Shown here: piece by piece, positions 36,786-51,330 of the stretch
Position numbering within the stretch: position 1 is the stretch's first letter
How the letters are laid out: each line of letters opens with the position of its first letter
Source: Hippophae tibetana
Lineage: Eukaryota; Streptophyta; Magnoliopsida; Rosales; Elaeagnaceae
Direction: 5' to 3'
DNA: 64,000 bases
NCBI GenBank assembly: GCA_037013495.1
Contig: CM072812.1
Span: 60,854,938 to 60,918,937 of the forward strand
The notes under the pieces: model-generated
What the model saw: only the letters and a program-made list of their open reading frames with translations
The model's database searches: none
Told to the model about the DNA's origin: nothing
Position numbers and translations under genes: made by a program

Positions 36786-39700
36786 GACATGCTACAACAA
36801 TCTTTTTTTTTTGAAAAACAAAGATAGATTAACACACATAGAAAAAAGAATAAAAAAAGAAACGAAGAATTTATAGAAAAATAAAAAAGCAAATCCAAAA
36901 AATTAAAACAACTACAACAAAATGGATTGAAAACGAAAGGGATGAAGGATTAAATTTCTTTCTTTTTATTCCGAATTTGCATTCCAGAATGAAAAAAACA
37001 ATTAAATAATTATTGTTTTAAATCTAAAATTCAAAAATGGAAAAATGAAGACATATAACCTTTTTTTTGCCACCAAGGCTCTCGTTCTAAATTATATGTA
37101 ACCTTTAGGTGAACAACCTAGTAACTCAAAGAAATATATACGATTGAATTGCAAAGAACGTGGTTAAGATGATTAATAAAGAATCCTATAGAAAAAGAAC
37201 CGAAAACAACCAATATGGTGAGAACAAAATTTATGACATCAGTAAGTTGTGTAAACAATGGAGTTTGGGTTCCCAAATCTTGGGAACATAACTAATGCTT
37301 TGTTGCATTTTTAGAAATCGAAACGACCTTCCATATGATTTATTATAACAGCCATGTCGATGCGCGATTTAAAAATTATAACAGTTTAACGTTGCAACCC
37401 CAATTAATAACTTCTTTTTTTTTAAACTGTGACATGCTACAACAATCTTATTTTTTTGAAAAACAAAGATAGATTAACACACATAGAAAAAAGAACAAAA
37501 AACAAATACGAAGAATTTAAAGAAAAATAAAAAAGGAAATCCAAAAAATTAAAACAACTACAACAAAATGGATAGAAAATGCAAGGGATGAAGGATTAAA
37601 TTTCTTTCTTTTTATTCTGCATTTTCATTCCAGAATGAAAAAAAAACAATTAAATAATTATTCTTTTAAATCTAAAATTCAAAAATGGAAAAATGAAGAC
37701 ATATAACCTTTTTTTTGCCACCAAGGCTCTCGTTCTAAATTATATGTAACCTTTAGGTGAACAACCTAGTAACTCAACGAAATATTTACGAATGAATTGC
37801 AAAGAACGTGGTTAAGATGATTAATAAAGAATCCTATAGAAAAAGAACCGAAAACAACCAATATGGTGAGAACAAAATTTATGACATCAGTAAGTTGTGT
37901 AAACAATGGAGTTTGGGTTCCCAAATCTTGGGAACATAACTAATGCTTTGTTGCTTTTTTAGAAATCGAAACGATCTTCCATATGATTTGTTATAATAGC
38001 CGTGTCGATGCACGATTAAAAAATTTTAACAGTTTAACGTTGCAACCCCAATTAATAACTTCTTTGATTTTTAAACTATGACATGATGCAACAATCTTAT
38101 TTTTTTGAAAAACAAAGATAGATTAACACACATAGAAAAAAGAACAAAAAACAAATACGAAGAATTTAAAGAAAAATAAAAAAGGAAATCCAAAAAATTG
38201 AAACAACTACAACAAAATGGATAGAAAACACAAGGGATGAAGGATTAAATTTCTTTCTTTTTATTCCGAATTTTCATTCCAGAATGAAAAAAAACAATTA
38301 AATAATTATTGTTTTAAATCTAAAATTCAAAAATGGAAAAATGAAGACATATAACCTTTTTTTTGCCACCAAGGCTCTCGTTCTAAATTATATGTAACCT
38401 TTAGGTGAACAACCTAGTAACGCAAAGAAATATTTACGATTGAATTGCAAAGAACGTGGTTAAGATGATTAATAAAGAATCCCATAGAAAAAGAACCGAA
38501 AACAACAAATATGGTGAGAAAAAAAATTATAACATCAGTAAGTTGTGTAAACAATGGAGTTTGGGTTCCCAAATGTTGAGAACAGAACTAATGCTTTGTT
38601 GCATTTTTAGAAAATGAAAAGACCTTACATATGATTTATTATAACAGCCATGTCGATGCGCGATTTAAAAATTATAACAGTTTAAGGTTGCAACCCCAAT
38701 TAATAACTTCTTTGTTTTTTAAACTGTGACATGCTACAAGAATCTTTTTTTTTTTGAAAAACAAAGATAGATTAACACAATAGAAAAAAGAACAAAAAAA
38801 GATACGAAGAATTTAAAGAAAAATAAAAAAGGAAATCCAAAAAATTAAAACAACTACAACAAAATGGATAGAAAACGCAAGGGAGGAAGGATTAAATTTC
38901 TTTCTTTTTATTCCGAATTTTCATTCCAGAATGAAAAAAACAATTAAATAATTATTGTTTTAAATCTAAAATTCAAAAATGGAAAAATGAAGACATATAA
39001 CCTTTTTTTTGCCACCAAGGCTCTCCTTCTAAATATATGTAACCTTTAGGTGAACAACCTAGTAACTCAATGAAATATTAACGATTGAATTGCAAAGAAC
39101 GTAGTTAAGATGATTAATAAAGAATCCTATAGAAAAAGAACCGAAAACAACGCAATATGGTGATACCAAAATTTATGACATCAGTAAGTTGTGTAAACAA
39201 TTGAGTTTGGGTTCCCAAATGTTGAGAACAGAACTAATGCTTTGTTGCATTTTTAGAAATCGAAACGACCTTCCATATGATTTATTATAACAGCCATGTC
39301 GATGCGCGATTTAAAAATTATAACAGTTTAACGTTACAACCCCAATTAATAACTTCTTTGTTTTTTAAACTGTGACATGCTACAACAATCTTATTTTTTT
39401 GAAAAACAAAGATAGATTAACACACATAGAAAAAAGAACAAAAAACAAATACGAAGAATTTAAAGAAAAATAAAAAAGGAAATCCAAAAAATTAAAACAA
39501 CTACAACAAAATGGATAGAAAATGCAAGGGATGAAGGATTAAATTTCTTTCTTTTTATTCTGCATTTTCATTCCAGAATGAAAAAAAAACAATTAAATAA
39601 TTATTCTTTTAAATCTAAAATTCAAAAATGGAAAAATGAAGACATATAACCTTTTTTTTGCCACCAAGGCTCTCGTTCTAAATTATATGTAACCTTTAGG

Positions 39701-42603
39701 TGAACAACCTAGTAACTCAACGAAATATTTACGATTGAATTGCAAAGAACGTGGTTAAGATGATTAATAAAGAATCCTATAGAAAAAGAACCGAAAACAA
39801 CCAATATGGTGAGAACAAAATTTATGACATCAGTAAGTTGTGTAAACAATGGAGTTTGGGTTCCCAAATGTTGAGAACAGAACTAATGCTTTGTTGCATT
39901 TTTAGAAATCGAAAAGACCTTACATATGATTTATTATAACAGCCATGTCGATGCGCGATTTAAAAATTATAACAGTTTAACGTTGCAACCCCAATTAATA
40001 ACTTCTTTGTTTTTTAAACTGTGACATGCTACAACAATCTTTTTTTTTTTTTGAAAAACAAAGATAGATTAACACAATAGAAAAAAGAACAAAAAAAGAT
40101 ACGAAGAATTTAAAGAAAAATAAAAAAGGAAATCCAAAAAATTAAAACAACTACAACAAAATGGATAGAAAACGCAAGGGATGAAGGATTAAATTTCTTT
40201 CTTTTTATTCCGAATTTTCATTCCAGAATGAAAAAAACAATTAAATAATTATTGTTTTAAATCTAAAATTCAAAAATGGAAAAATGAAGACATATAACCT
40301 TTTTTTTGCCACAAGGCTCTCCTTCTAAATATATGTAACCTTTAGGTGAACAACCTAGTAACTCAATGAAATATTAACGATTGAATTGCAAAGAACGTGG
40401 TTAAGATGATTAATAAAGAATCCTATAGAAAAAGAACCGAAAAAACGCAATATGGTGATACCAAAATTTATGACATCAGTAAGTTGTGTAAACAATTGAG
40501 TTTGGGTTCCCAAATGTTGAGAACAGAACTAATGCTTTGTTGCATTTTTAGAAATCGAAACGACCTTCCATATGATTTATTATAACAGCCATGTCGATGC
40601 GCGATTTAAAAATTATAACAGTTTAACGTTGCAACCCCAATTAATAACTTCTTTGTTTTTTAAACTGTGACATGCTACAACAATCTTATTTTTTTGAAAA
40701 ACAAAGATAGATTAACACACATAGAAAAAAGAATAAAAAAAGAAACGAAGAATTTATTGAAAAATAAAAATGGAAATCCAAAAAATTAAAACAACTACAA
40801 CAAAATGGATTGAAAATGCAAGGGATGAAGGATTAAATTTCTTTCTTTTTATTTCGAATTTTCATTCAAGAATGAAAAAAACAATTAAATAATTATTGTT
40901 TTAAATCTAAAATTCAAAAATGGAAAAATGAAGACATATAACCTTTTTTTTGCCACCAAGGCTCTCGTTCTAAATTATATGTAACCTTTAGGTGAACAAC
41001 CTAGTAACTCAAAGAAATATTTACGATTGAATTGCAAAGAACGTGGTTAAGATGATTAATAAAGAATCCTATAGAAAAAGAACCAAAAACAACCAATATG
41101 GTGAGAACAAAATTTATGACATCAGTAAGTTGTGTAAACAATGGAGTTTGGGTTCCCAAATCTTGGGAACATAACTAATGCTTTGTTGCATTTTTAGAAA
41201 TCGAAACGACCTTCCATATGATTTATTATAACAGCCCTGTCGATGCGCGATTTAAAAATTATAACAGTTTAACGTTGCAACCCCAATTAATATCTTCTTT
41301 GTTTTTTAAACTGTGACATGCTACAACAATCTTATTTTTTTGAAAAACAAAGATAGATTAACACACATAGAAAAAAAGAACAAAAAAAGATACGAAGAAT
41401 TTAAAGAAAAATAAAAAAGGAAATCCAAAAAATTAAAAGAACTACAACAAAATGGATAGAAAACGCAAGGGATGAAGGATTAAATTTTTTTCTTTTTATT
41501 CCGAATTTTCATTCCAGAATGAAAAAAACAATTAAATAATTATTGTTTTAAATCTAAAATTCAAAAATGGAAAAATGAAGACATATAACCTTTTTTTTGC
41601 CACCAAGGCGCTCCTTCTAAATTATATGTAACCTTTAGGTGAACAACCTAGTAACTCAACGAAATATTAACGATTGAATTGCAAAGAACATGGTTAAGAT
41701 GATTAATAAAGAATCCTATAGAAAAAGAACCGAAAACAACCAATATGGTGAGAACAAAATTTATGACATCACTAAGTTGTGTAAACAATGGAGTTTGGGT
41801 TCCCAAATGTTGGGAACAGAACTAATGCTTTGTTGCATTTTTAGAAATCGAAACCACCTTCCATATGATTTATTATAATAGCTGTGTCGATGCACGATTT
41901 AAAAATTTTAACAGTTTAACGTTGCAACCCCAATTAATAACTTCATTGATTTTTAAACTATGACATGATGCAACAATCTTATTTTTTTGAAAAACAAAGA
42001 TAGATTAACACAATAGAAAAAAGAACAAAAAAAGATACGAAGAATTTAAAGAAAAATAAAAAAGGAAATCCAAAAAATTAAAACAACTACAACAAAATGG
42101 ATAGAAAACGAAAGGGATGAAGGATTAAATTTCTTTCTTTTTATTCCGAATTTTCATTCCAGAATGAAAAAAACAATTAAATAATTATTGTTTTAAATCT
42201 AAAATTCAAAAATGGAAAAATGAAGACATATAACCTTTTTTTGCCACCAAGGCTCTCCTTCTAAATTATATGTAACCTTTAGTTGAACAACCTAGTAACT
42301 CAACGAAATATTAACGATTGAATTGAAAGAACGTGGTTAAGATGATTAATAAAGAATCCCATAGAAAAAGAACCGAAAACAACCAATATGGTGAGAACAA
42401 AATTTATGACATCAGTAAGTTGTGTAAACAATAGAGTTTGGGTTCCCAAATGTTGAGAACAGAACTAATGCTTTGATGCATTTTTTGAAATCGAAAAGAC
42501 CTTACATATGATTTATTACAACAGCCATGTCGATGCGCGATTTAATAATTTTAACAGTTAAAGTTGTAACCCCAATTAATAACTTTTTTGTTTTTTAAAC
42601 TGT

Positions 42604-45600
42604 GACATGCTGCAACAATCTTATTTTTTTGAAAAACAAAGATAGATTAACCCAATAGAAAAAAGAACAAAAAAAAGATACGAAGAATTTAAAGAAAAAT
42701 AAAAAAGCAAATCCAAAAATTAAAACAACTACAACAAAATGGATAGAAAACGCAAGGGATGAAGGATTAAATTTCTTTATTTTTATTCCGAATTTTCATT
42801 CCAGAATGGAAAAATCAATTAAATAATTATTGTTTTAAATCTAAAATTCAAAAATGGAAAAATGAAGACATATAACCTTTTTTTTGCCACCAAGGCTCTC
42901 ATTCTAAATTATATGTAACCTTTAGGTGACCAACCTAGTAACTCAAAGAAATATTTACGATTGAATTGCAGAGAACGTGGTTAAGATGATTAATAAAGAA
43001 TCCTATAGAAAAAGAACCGAAAACAACCAATATGGTGAGAACAAAATTTATGACATCAGTAAGTTGTGTAAACAATGGAGTTTGGGTTCCCAAATCTTGG
43101 GAACATAACTAATGCTTTGTTGCATTTTTAGAAATCGAAACGACCTTCCATATGATTTATTATAATAGCCGTGTCGATGCACGATTAAAAAATTTTAACA
43201 GTTTAACGTTGCAACCGCAATTAATAACTTCATTGATTTTTAAACTATGACATGATGCAACAATCTTATTTTTTTGAAAAACAAAGATAGATTAACACAA
43301 TAGAAAAAAGAACAAAAAAAGATACGAAGAATTTAGAGAAAAATAAAAAAGGAAATCCAAAAAATTAAAACAACTACAACAAAATGGATAGAAAACGCAA
43401 GGGATGAAGGATTCAATTTCTTTCTTTTTATTCCGAATTTTCATTCGAGAATGAAAAAAAAAATTAAATAATTATTGTTTTAAATCTAAAATTCAAAAAT
43501 GGAAAAATGAAGACATATAACCTTTTTTTTGCCACCAAGGCTCTCCTTCTAAATTTTATGTAACCTTTAGTTGAACAACCTAGTAACTCAACGAAATATT
43601 AACGATTGAATTGCAAAGAACGTGGTTAAGATGATTAATAAAGAATCCTATAGAAAAAGAACCGAAAACAACGCAATATGGTGATACCAAAATTTATGAC
43701 ATCAGTAATTTGTGTAAACAATTGAGTTTCGGTTCCCAAATGTTTAGAACAGAACTAATGCTTTGTTGCATTTTTAGAAATCGAAACGACCTTCCATATG
43801 ATTTATTATAACAGCCATGTCGATGCGCGATTTAAAAATTATAACAGTTTAACGTTGCAACCCCAATTAATAACTTCTTTGTTTTTTAAACTGTGACATG
43901 CTACAACAATCTTTTTTTTTTTGAAAAACAAAGATAGATTAACACACATAGAAAAAAGAATAAAAAAAGAAACGAAGAATTTATAGAAAAATAAAAAAGC
44001 AAATCCAAAAAATTAAAACAACTACAACAAAATGGATTGAAAACGAAAGGGATGAAGGATTAAATTTCTTTCTTTTTATTCCGAATTTGCATTCCAGAAT
44101 GAAAAAAACAATTAAATAATTATTGTTTTAAATCTAAAATTCAAAAATGGAAAAATGAAGACATATAACCTTTTTTTTGCCACCAAGGCTCTCGTTCTAA
44201 ATTATATGTAACCTTTAGGTGAACAACCTAGTAACTCAAAGAAATATATACGATTGAATTGCAAAGAACGTGGTTAAGATGATTAATAAAGAATCCTATA
44301 GAAAAAGAACCGAAAACAACCAATATGGTGAGAACAAAATTTTTGACATCAGTAAGTTGTGTAAACAATGGAGTTTGGGTTCCCAAATGTTGGGAACAGA
44401 ACTAATGCTTTCTTGCATTTTTAGAAATCGAAACGACCTTGCATATGATTTATTATAACAGCCATGTCGATGCGCGATTTAAAAATTATAACAGTTTAAC
44501 GTTGCAACCCCAATTAATAACTTCTTTTTTTTTAAACTGTGACATGCTACAACAATCTTATTTTTTTGAAAAACAAAGATAGATTAACACACATAGAAAA
44601 AAGAACAAAAAACAAATACGAAGAATTTAAAGAAAAATAAAAAAGGAAATCCAAAAAATTAAAACAACTACAACAAAAATGGATAGAAAATGCAAGGGAT
44701 GAAGGATTAAATTTTTTTCTTTTTATTCTGCATTTTCAGTCCAGAATGAAAAAAAACAATTAAATAATTATTCTTTTAAATCTAAAATTCAAAAATGGAA
44801 AAATGAAGACATATAACCTTTTTTTTGCCACCAAGGCTCTCGTTCTAAATTATATGTAACCTTTAGGTGAACAACCTAGTAACTCAACGAAATATTTACG
44901 ATTGAATTGCAAAGAACGTGGTTAAGATGATTAATAAAGAATCCTATAGAAAAAGAACCGAAAACAACCAATATGGTGAGAACAAAATTTATGACATCAG
45001 TAAGTTGTGTAAACAATGGAGTTTGGGTTCCCAAATCTTGGGAACATAACTAATGCTTTGTTGCTTTTTTAGAAATCGAAACGACCTTCCATATGATTTA
45101 TTATAATAGCCGTGTCGATGCACGATTAAAAAATTTTAACAGTTTAACGTTGCAACCCCAATTAATAACTTCTTTGATTTTTAAACTATGACATGATGCA
45201 ACAATCTTATTTTTTTGAAAAACAAAGATAGATTAACACACATAGAAAAAAGAACAAAAAACAAATACGAAGAATTTAAAGAAAAATAAAAAAGGAAATC
45301 CAAAAAATTGAAACAACTACAACAAAATGGATAGAAAACGCAAGGGATGAAGGATTAAATTTCTTTCTTTTTATTCCGAATTTTCATTCCAGAATGAAAA
45401 AAACAATTAAATAATTATTGTTTTAAATCTAAAATTCAAAAATGGAAAAATGAAGACATATAACCTTTTTTTTGCCACCAAGGCTCTCGTTCTAAATTAT
45501 ATGTAACCTTTAGGTGAACAACCTAGTAACGCAAAGAAATATTTACGATTGAATTGCAAAGAACGTGGTTAAGATGATTAATAAAGAATCCCATAGAAAA

Positions 45601-47774
45601 AGAACCGAAAACAACAAATATGGTGAGAACAAAAATTATGACATCAGTAAGTTGTGTAAACAATGGAGTTTGGGTTCCCAAATGTTGAGAACAGAACTAA
45701 TGCTTTGTTGCATTTTTAGAAATCGAAAAGACCTTACATATGATTTATTCTAACAGCCATGTCGATGCGCGATTTAAAAATTATAACAGTTTAACGTTGC
45801 AACCCCCAATTAATAACTTCTTTGTTTTTTAAACTGTGACATGCTACAACAATCTTTTTTTTTTTTGAAAAACAAAGATAGATTAACACAATAGAAAAAA
45901 GAACAAAAAAAGATACGAAGAATTTAAAGAAAAATAAAAAAGGAAATCCCAAAAATTAAAACACTACAACAAAATGGATAGAAAACGCAAGGGATGAAGG
46001 ATTAAATTTCTTTCTTTTTATTCCGAATTTTCATTCCAGAATGAAAAAAACAATTAAATAATTATTGTTTTAAATCTAAAATTCAAAAATGGAAAAATGA
46101 AGACATATAACCTTTTTTTTGCCACCAAGGCTCTCCTTCTAAATATATGTAACCTTTAGGTGAACAACCTAGTAACTCAATGAAATATTAACGATTGAAT
46201 TGCAAAGAACGTGGTTAAGATGATTAATAAAGAATCCTATATAAAAGGAACCGAAAACAACGCAATATGGTGATACCAAAATTTATGACATCAGTAAGTT
46301 GTGTAAACAATTGAGTTTGGGTTCCCAAATGTTGAGAACAGAACTAATGCTTTGTTGCATTTTTAGAAATCGAAACGACCTTCCATATGATTTATTATAA
46401 CAGCCATGTCGATGCGCGATTTAAAAATTATAACAGTTTAACGTTGCAACCCCAATTAATAACTTCTTTGTTTTTTAAACTGTGACATGCTACAACAATC
46501 TTATTTTTTTGAAAAACAAAGATAGATTAACACACATAGAAAAAAGAATAAAAAAAGAAACGAAGAATTTATAGAAAAATAAAAATGGAAATCCAAAAAA
46601 TTAAAACAACTACAACAAAATGGATTGAAAATGCAAGGGATGAAGGATTAAATTTCTTTCTTTTTATTTCGAATTTTCATTCAAGAATGAAAAAAACAAT
46701 TAAATAATTATTGTTTTAAATCTAAAATTCAATAATGGAAAAATGAAGACATATAACCTTTTTTTTGCCACCAAGGCTCTCGTTCTAAATTATATGTAAC
46801 CTTTAGGTGAACAACCTAGTAACTCAAAGAAATATTTACGATTGAATTGCAAAGAACGTGGTTAAGATGATTAATAAAGAATCCTATAGAAAAAGAACCA
46901 AAAACAACCAATATGGTGAGAACAAAATTTATGACATCAGTAAGTTGTGTAAACAATGGAGTTTGGGTTCCCAAATCTTGGGAACATAACTAATGCTTTG
47001 TTGCATTTTTAGAAATCGAAACGACCTTCCATATGATTTATTATAACAGCCCTGTCGATGCGCGATTTAAAAATTATAACAGTTTAACGTTGCAACCCCA
47101 ATTAATATCTTCTTTGTTTTTTAAACTGTGACATGCTACAACAATCTTATTTTTTTGAAAAACAAAGATAGATTAACACACATAGAAAAAAAGAACAAAA
47201 AAAGATACGAAGAATTTAAAGAAAAATAAAAAAGGAAATCCAAAAAATTAAAACAACTACAACAAAATGGATAGAAAACGCAAGGGATGAAGGATTAAAT
47301 TTCTTTCTTTTTATTCCGAATTTTCATTCGAGAATGAAAAAAACAATTAAATAATTATTGTTTTAAATCTAAAATTCAAAAATGGAAAAATGAAGACATA
47401 TAACCTTTTTTTGCCACCAAGGCTCTCCTTCTAAATTATATGTAACCTTTAGTTGAACAACCTAGTAACTCAACGAAATATTAACGATTGAATTGCAAAG
47501 AACGTGGTTAAGATGATTAATAAAGAATCCCATAGAAAAAGAACCGAAAACAACCAATATGGTGAGAACAAAATTTATGACATCAGTAAGTTGTGTAAAC
47601 AATAGAGTTTGGGTTCCCAAATGTTGAGAACAGAACTAATGCTTTGATGCATTTTTTGAAATCGAAAAGACCTTACATATGATTTATTATAACAGCCATG
47701 TCGATGCGCGATTTAAAAATTATAACAGTTAAAGTTGTAACCCCAATTAATAACTTTTTTGTTTTTTAAACTGT
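42604..47774 (+). repeat. Domain B HOR copy 2, 8 monomers (5,171 bp)
   Basis: Monomer starts are 42604, 43249, 43895, 44541, 45190, 45838, 46484 and 47130. Unit length, taken from the 42604 landmark to 47775, is 5,171 bp; the interval 43249 to 48420 is also 5,171 bp. Both edges share AATAGAGTTTGGG, GCTTTGATGCATTTTTTG and GTTAAAGTTGTAACCCC just upstream of 42604 and 47775. It looks like the parental or contracted form of copy 1. Confidence 0.83.
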
Positions 47775-50700
47775 GACATGCTGCAACAATCTTATTTTTT
47801 TGAAAAAGAAAGATAGATTAACCCAATAGAAAAAAGAACAAAAAAAAGATACGAAGAATTTAAAGAAAAATAAAAAAGCAAATCCAAAAATTAAAACAAC
47901 TACAACAAAATGGATAGAAAACGCAAGGGATGAAGGATTAAATTTCTTTATTTTTATTCCGAATTTTCATTCCAGAATGAAAAAATCAATTAAATAATTA
48001 TTGTTTTAAATCTAAAATTCAAAAATGGAAAAATGAAGACATATAACCTTTTTTTTGCCACCAAGGCTCTCATTCTAAATTATATGTAACCTTTAGGTGA
48101 CCAACCTAGTAACTCAAAGAAATATTTACGATTGAATTGCAGAGAACGTGGTTAAGATGATTAATAAAGAATCCTATAGAAAAAGAACCGAAAACAACCA
48201 ATATGGTGAGAACAAAATTTATGACATCAGTAAGTTGTGTAAACAATGGAGTTTGGGTTCCCAAATCTTGGGAACATAACTAATGCTTTGTTGCATTTTT
48301 AGAAATCGAAACGACCTTCCATATGATTTATTATAATAGCCGTGTCGATGCACGATTAAAAAATTTTAACAGTTTAACGTTGCAACCGCAATTAATAACT
48401 TCATTGATTTTTAAACTATGACATGATGCAACAATCTTATTTTTTTGAAAAACAAAGATAGATTAACACAATAGAAAAAAGAACAAAAAAAGATACGAAG
48501 AATTTAGAGAAAAATAAAAAAGGAAATCCAAAAAATTAAAACAACTACAACAAAATGGATAGAAAACGCAAGGGATGAAGGATTCAATTTCTTTCTTTTT
48601 ATTCCGAATTTTCATTCGAGAATGAAAAAAAAAATTAAATAATTATTGTTTTAAATCTAAAATTCAAAAATGGAAAAATGAAGACATATAACCTTTTTTT
48701 TGCCACCAAGGCTCTCCTTCTAAATTTTATGTAACCTTTAGTTGAACAACCTAGTAACTCAACGAAATATTAACGATTGAATTGCAAAGAACGTGGTTAA
48801 GATGATTAATAAAGAATCCTATAGAAAAAGAACCGAAAACAACGCAATATGGTGATACCAAAATTTATGACATCAGTAAGTTGTGTAAACAATTGAGTTT
48901 GGGTTCCCAAATGTTTAGAACAGAACTAATGCTTTGTTGCATTTTTAGAAATCGAAACGACCTTCCATATGATTTATTATAACAGCCATGTCGATGCGCG
49001 ATTTAAAAATTATAACAGTTTAACGTTGCAACCCCAATTAATAACTTCTTTGTTTTTTAAACTGTGACATGCTACAACAATCTTTTTTTTTTGAAAAACA
49101 AAGATAGATTAACACACATAGAAAAAAGAATAAAAAAAGAAACGAAGAATTTATAGAAAAATAAAAAAGCAAATCCAAAAAATTAAAACAACTACAACAA
49201 AATGGATTGAAAACGAAAGGGATGAAGGATTAAATTTCTTTCTTTTTATTCCGAATTTGCATTCCAGAATGAAAAAAACAATTAAATAATTATTGTTTTA
49301 AATCTAAAATTCAAAAATGGAAAAAATGAAGACATATAACCTTTTTTTTGCCACCAAGGCTCTCGTTCTAAATTATATGTAACCTTTAGGTGAACAACCT
49401 AGTAACTCAAAGAAATATATACGATTGAATTGCAAAGAACGTGGTTAAGATGATTAATAAAGAATCCTATAGAAAAAGAACCGAAAACAACCAATATGGT
49501 GAGAACAAAATTTTTGACATCAGTAAGTTGTGTAAACAATGGAGTTTGGGTTCCCAAATGTTGGGAACAGAACTAATGCTTTCTTGCATTTTTAGAAATC
49601 GAAACGACCTTGCATATGATTTATTATAACAGCCATGTCGATGCGCGATTTAAAAATTATAACAGTTTAACGTTGCAACCCCAATTAATAACTTCTTTTT
49701 TTTAAACTGTGACATGCTACAACAATCTTATTTTTTTGAAAAACAAAGATAGATTAACACACATAGAAAAAAGAACAAAAAACAAATACGAAGAATTTAA
49801 AGAAAAATAAAAAAGGAAATCCAAAAAATTAAAACAACTACAACAAAAATGGATAGAAAATGCAAGGGATGAAGGATTAAATTTCTTTCTTTTTATTCTG
49901 CATTTTCAGTCCAGAATGAAAAAAAAACAATTAAATAATTATTCTTTTAAATCTAAAATTCAAAAATGGAAAAATGAAGACATATAACCTTTTTTTTGCC
50001 ACCAAGGCTCTCGTTCTAAATTATATGTAACCTTTAGGTGAACAACCTAGTAACTCAACGAAATATTTACGATTGAATTGCAAAGAACGTGGTTAAGATG
50101 ATTAATAAAGAATCCTATAGAAAAAGAACCGAAAACAACCAATATGGTGAGAACAAAATTTATGACATCAGTAAGTTGTGTAAACAATGGAGTTTGGGTT
50201 CCCAAATCTTGGGAACATAACTAATGCTTTGTTGCTTTTTTAGAAATCGAAACGACCTTCCATATGATTTATTATAATAGCCGTGTCGATGCACGATTAA
50301 AAAATTATAACAGTTTAACGTTGCAACCCCAATTAATAACTTCTTTGTTTTTTAAACTGTGACATGCTACAACAATCTTATTTTTTTGAAAAACAAAGAT
50401 AGATTAACACACATAGAAAAAAGAACAAAAAACAAATACGAAGAATTTAAAGAAAAATAAAAAAGGAAATCCAAAAAATTAAAACAACTACAACAAAATG
50501 GATAGAAAATGCAAGGATGAAGGATTAAATTTCTTTCTTTTTATTCTGCATTTTCATTCCAGAATGAAAAAAAAAACAATTAAATAATTATTCTTTTAAA
50601 TCTAAAATTCAAAAATGGAAAAAATGAAGACATATAACCTTTTTTTTGCCACCAAGGCTCTCGTTCTAAATTATATGTAACCTTTAGGTGAACAACCTAG

Positions 50701-50930
50701 TAACTCAACGAAATATTTACGATTGAATTGCAAAGAACGTGGTTAAGATGATTAATAAAGAATCGTATAGAAAAAGAACCGAAAACAACCAATATGGTGA
50801 GAACAAAATTTATGACATCAGTAAGTTGTGTAAACAAGGAGTTTGGGTTCCCAAATCTTGGGAACATAACTAATGCTTTGTTGCATTTTTAGAAATCGAA
50901 ACCACCTTCCATATGATTTATTATAATAGC
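47775..50930 (+). repeat. Domain B HOR copy 3, truncated
   Basis: Monomers at 47775, 48420, 49066 and 49711 match 42604, 43249, 43895 and 44541 one for one. They share TTTAGAGAAAAATA, GGATTCAATTTC, ATTTTATGTAACC and TTTTTGACATCAG. The monomer at 50361 resembles another B position (GTTTTTTAAACTGTGACATGC), where 45190 would be expected (GATTTTTAAACTATGACATG). Register is therefore lost around 50,290-50,360, and domain C starts soon after. Confidence 0.8.
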
Positions 50931-51330
50931 TGTGTCGATGCACGATTAAAAAATTTTAACAGTTTAACGTTGCAACCCCAATTAATAACTTCTTTGATTT
51001 TTAAACTGTGACATGCTGCAACAATCTTATTTTTTTTGAAAAACTAAGATAGATTAACACACATAAGAAAAAGGAACAAAAAAAAGATACGAAGAATTTA
51101 AGAAAACTATAAAAGGAAAACCAAAAATCAAAACAACGACAAAAAAAATGGATAGAAAACGCAAGTGATGAAGGATTAAATTTCTTTCTTTTTATTCCGA
51201 ATTTTCATACAAGAATGCAAAAAACAATTAAATAATTATTGTTTTAAATCTAAAATTCAAAAATGGAAAAATGAAGACATATAACCTTTTTTTTGCCACC
51301 AAGGCTCTCGTTCTAAATTATATGTAACCT

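Larger units (their letters stand above)
35495..42603 (+). repeat. Domain B HOR copy 1, 11 monomers (7,109 bp)
   Basis: Monomer starts are 35495, 36140, 36786, 37431, 38080, 38728, 39374, 40023, 40669, 41315 and 41962. Position-specific variants align it with copy 2: ATTAACCCAATAG (35495 = 42604), CAACCGCAATT (36140 = 43249), CAATCTTTTTTTTTTG (36786 = 43895), ACTTCTTTTTTTTTAAAC (37431 = 44541), ATTTATTGAAAAATA, ATTTATAG in copy 2 (40669 = 46484), and TATCTTCTTTG (41315 = 47130). The monomers at 39374 and 40023, and one equivalent near 41962, are extra relative to copy 2. Confidence 0.82.
35395..50930 (+). repeat. Domain B: diverged satellite in a long HOR
   Basis: Diagnostic states are GAAAAACAAAGAT, CCAGAATG, CTAGTAACTC, AAGTTGTGTAAAC, GTTGCAACCCC, TCTTTGTTTTTT or TCTTTGATTTTT, and often ATGTCGATGCGCGATT. 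In the 83 bp from GATTTAAAAA to the landmark, B and A consensus forms differ at 4 positions. Monomer lengths are 642-650 bp and no 12-bp-deleted monomer occurs. Sequence varies more from monomer to monomer than in domain A, suggesting older or less homogenised DNA. No gene is present. Confidence 0.93.

Noticed and set aside
39751-39939. 62-codon open frame starting at GTGGTTAAG, also at 40397, 41690, 44270, 45565, 49441, 52668 and 53963
   Set aside because: It exists only because B monomers read AAGTTGTGTAAAC; A monomers lack one base there and lose it. Most B monomers with ACAACGCAATATGG are also out of frame. No conserved protein family, and changes do not favour silent positions by eye.
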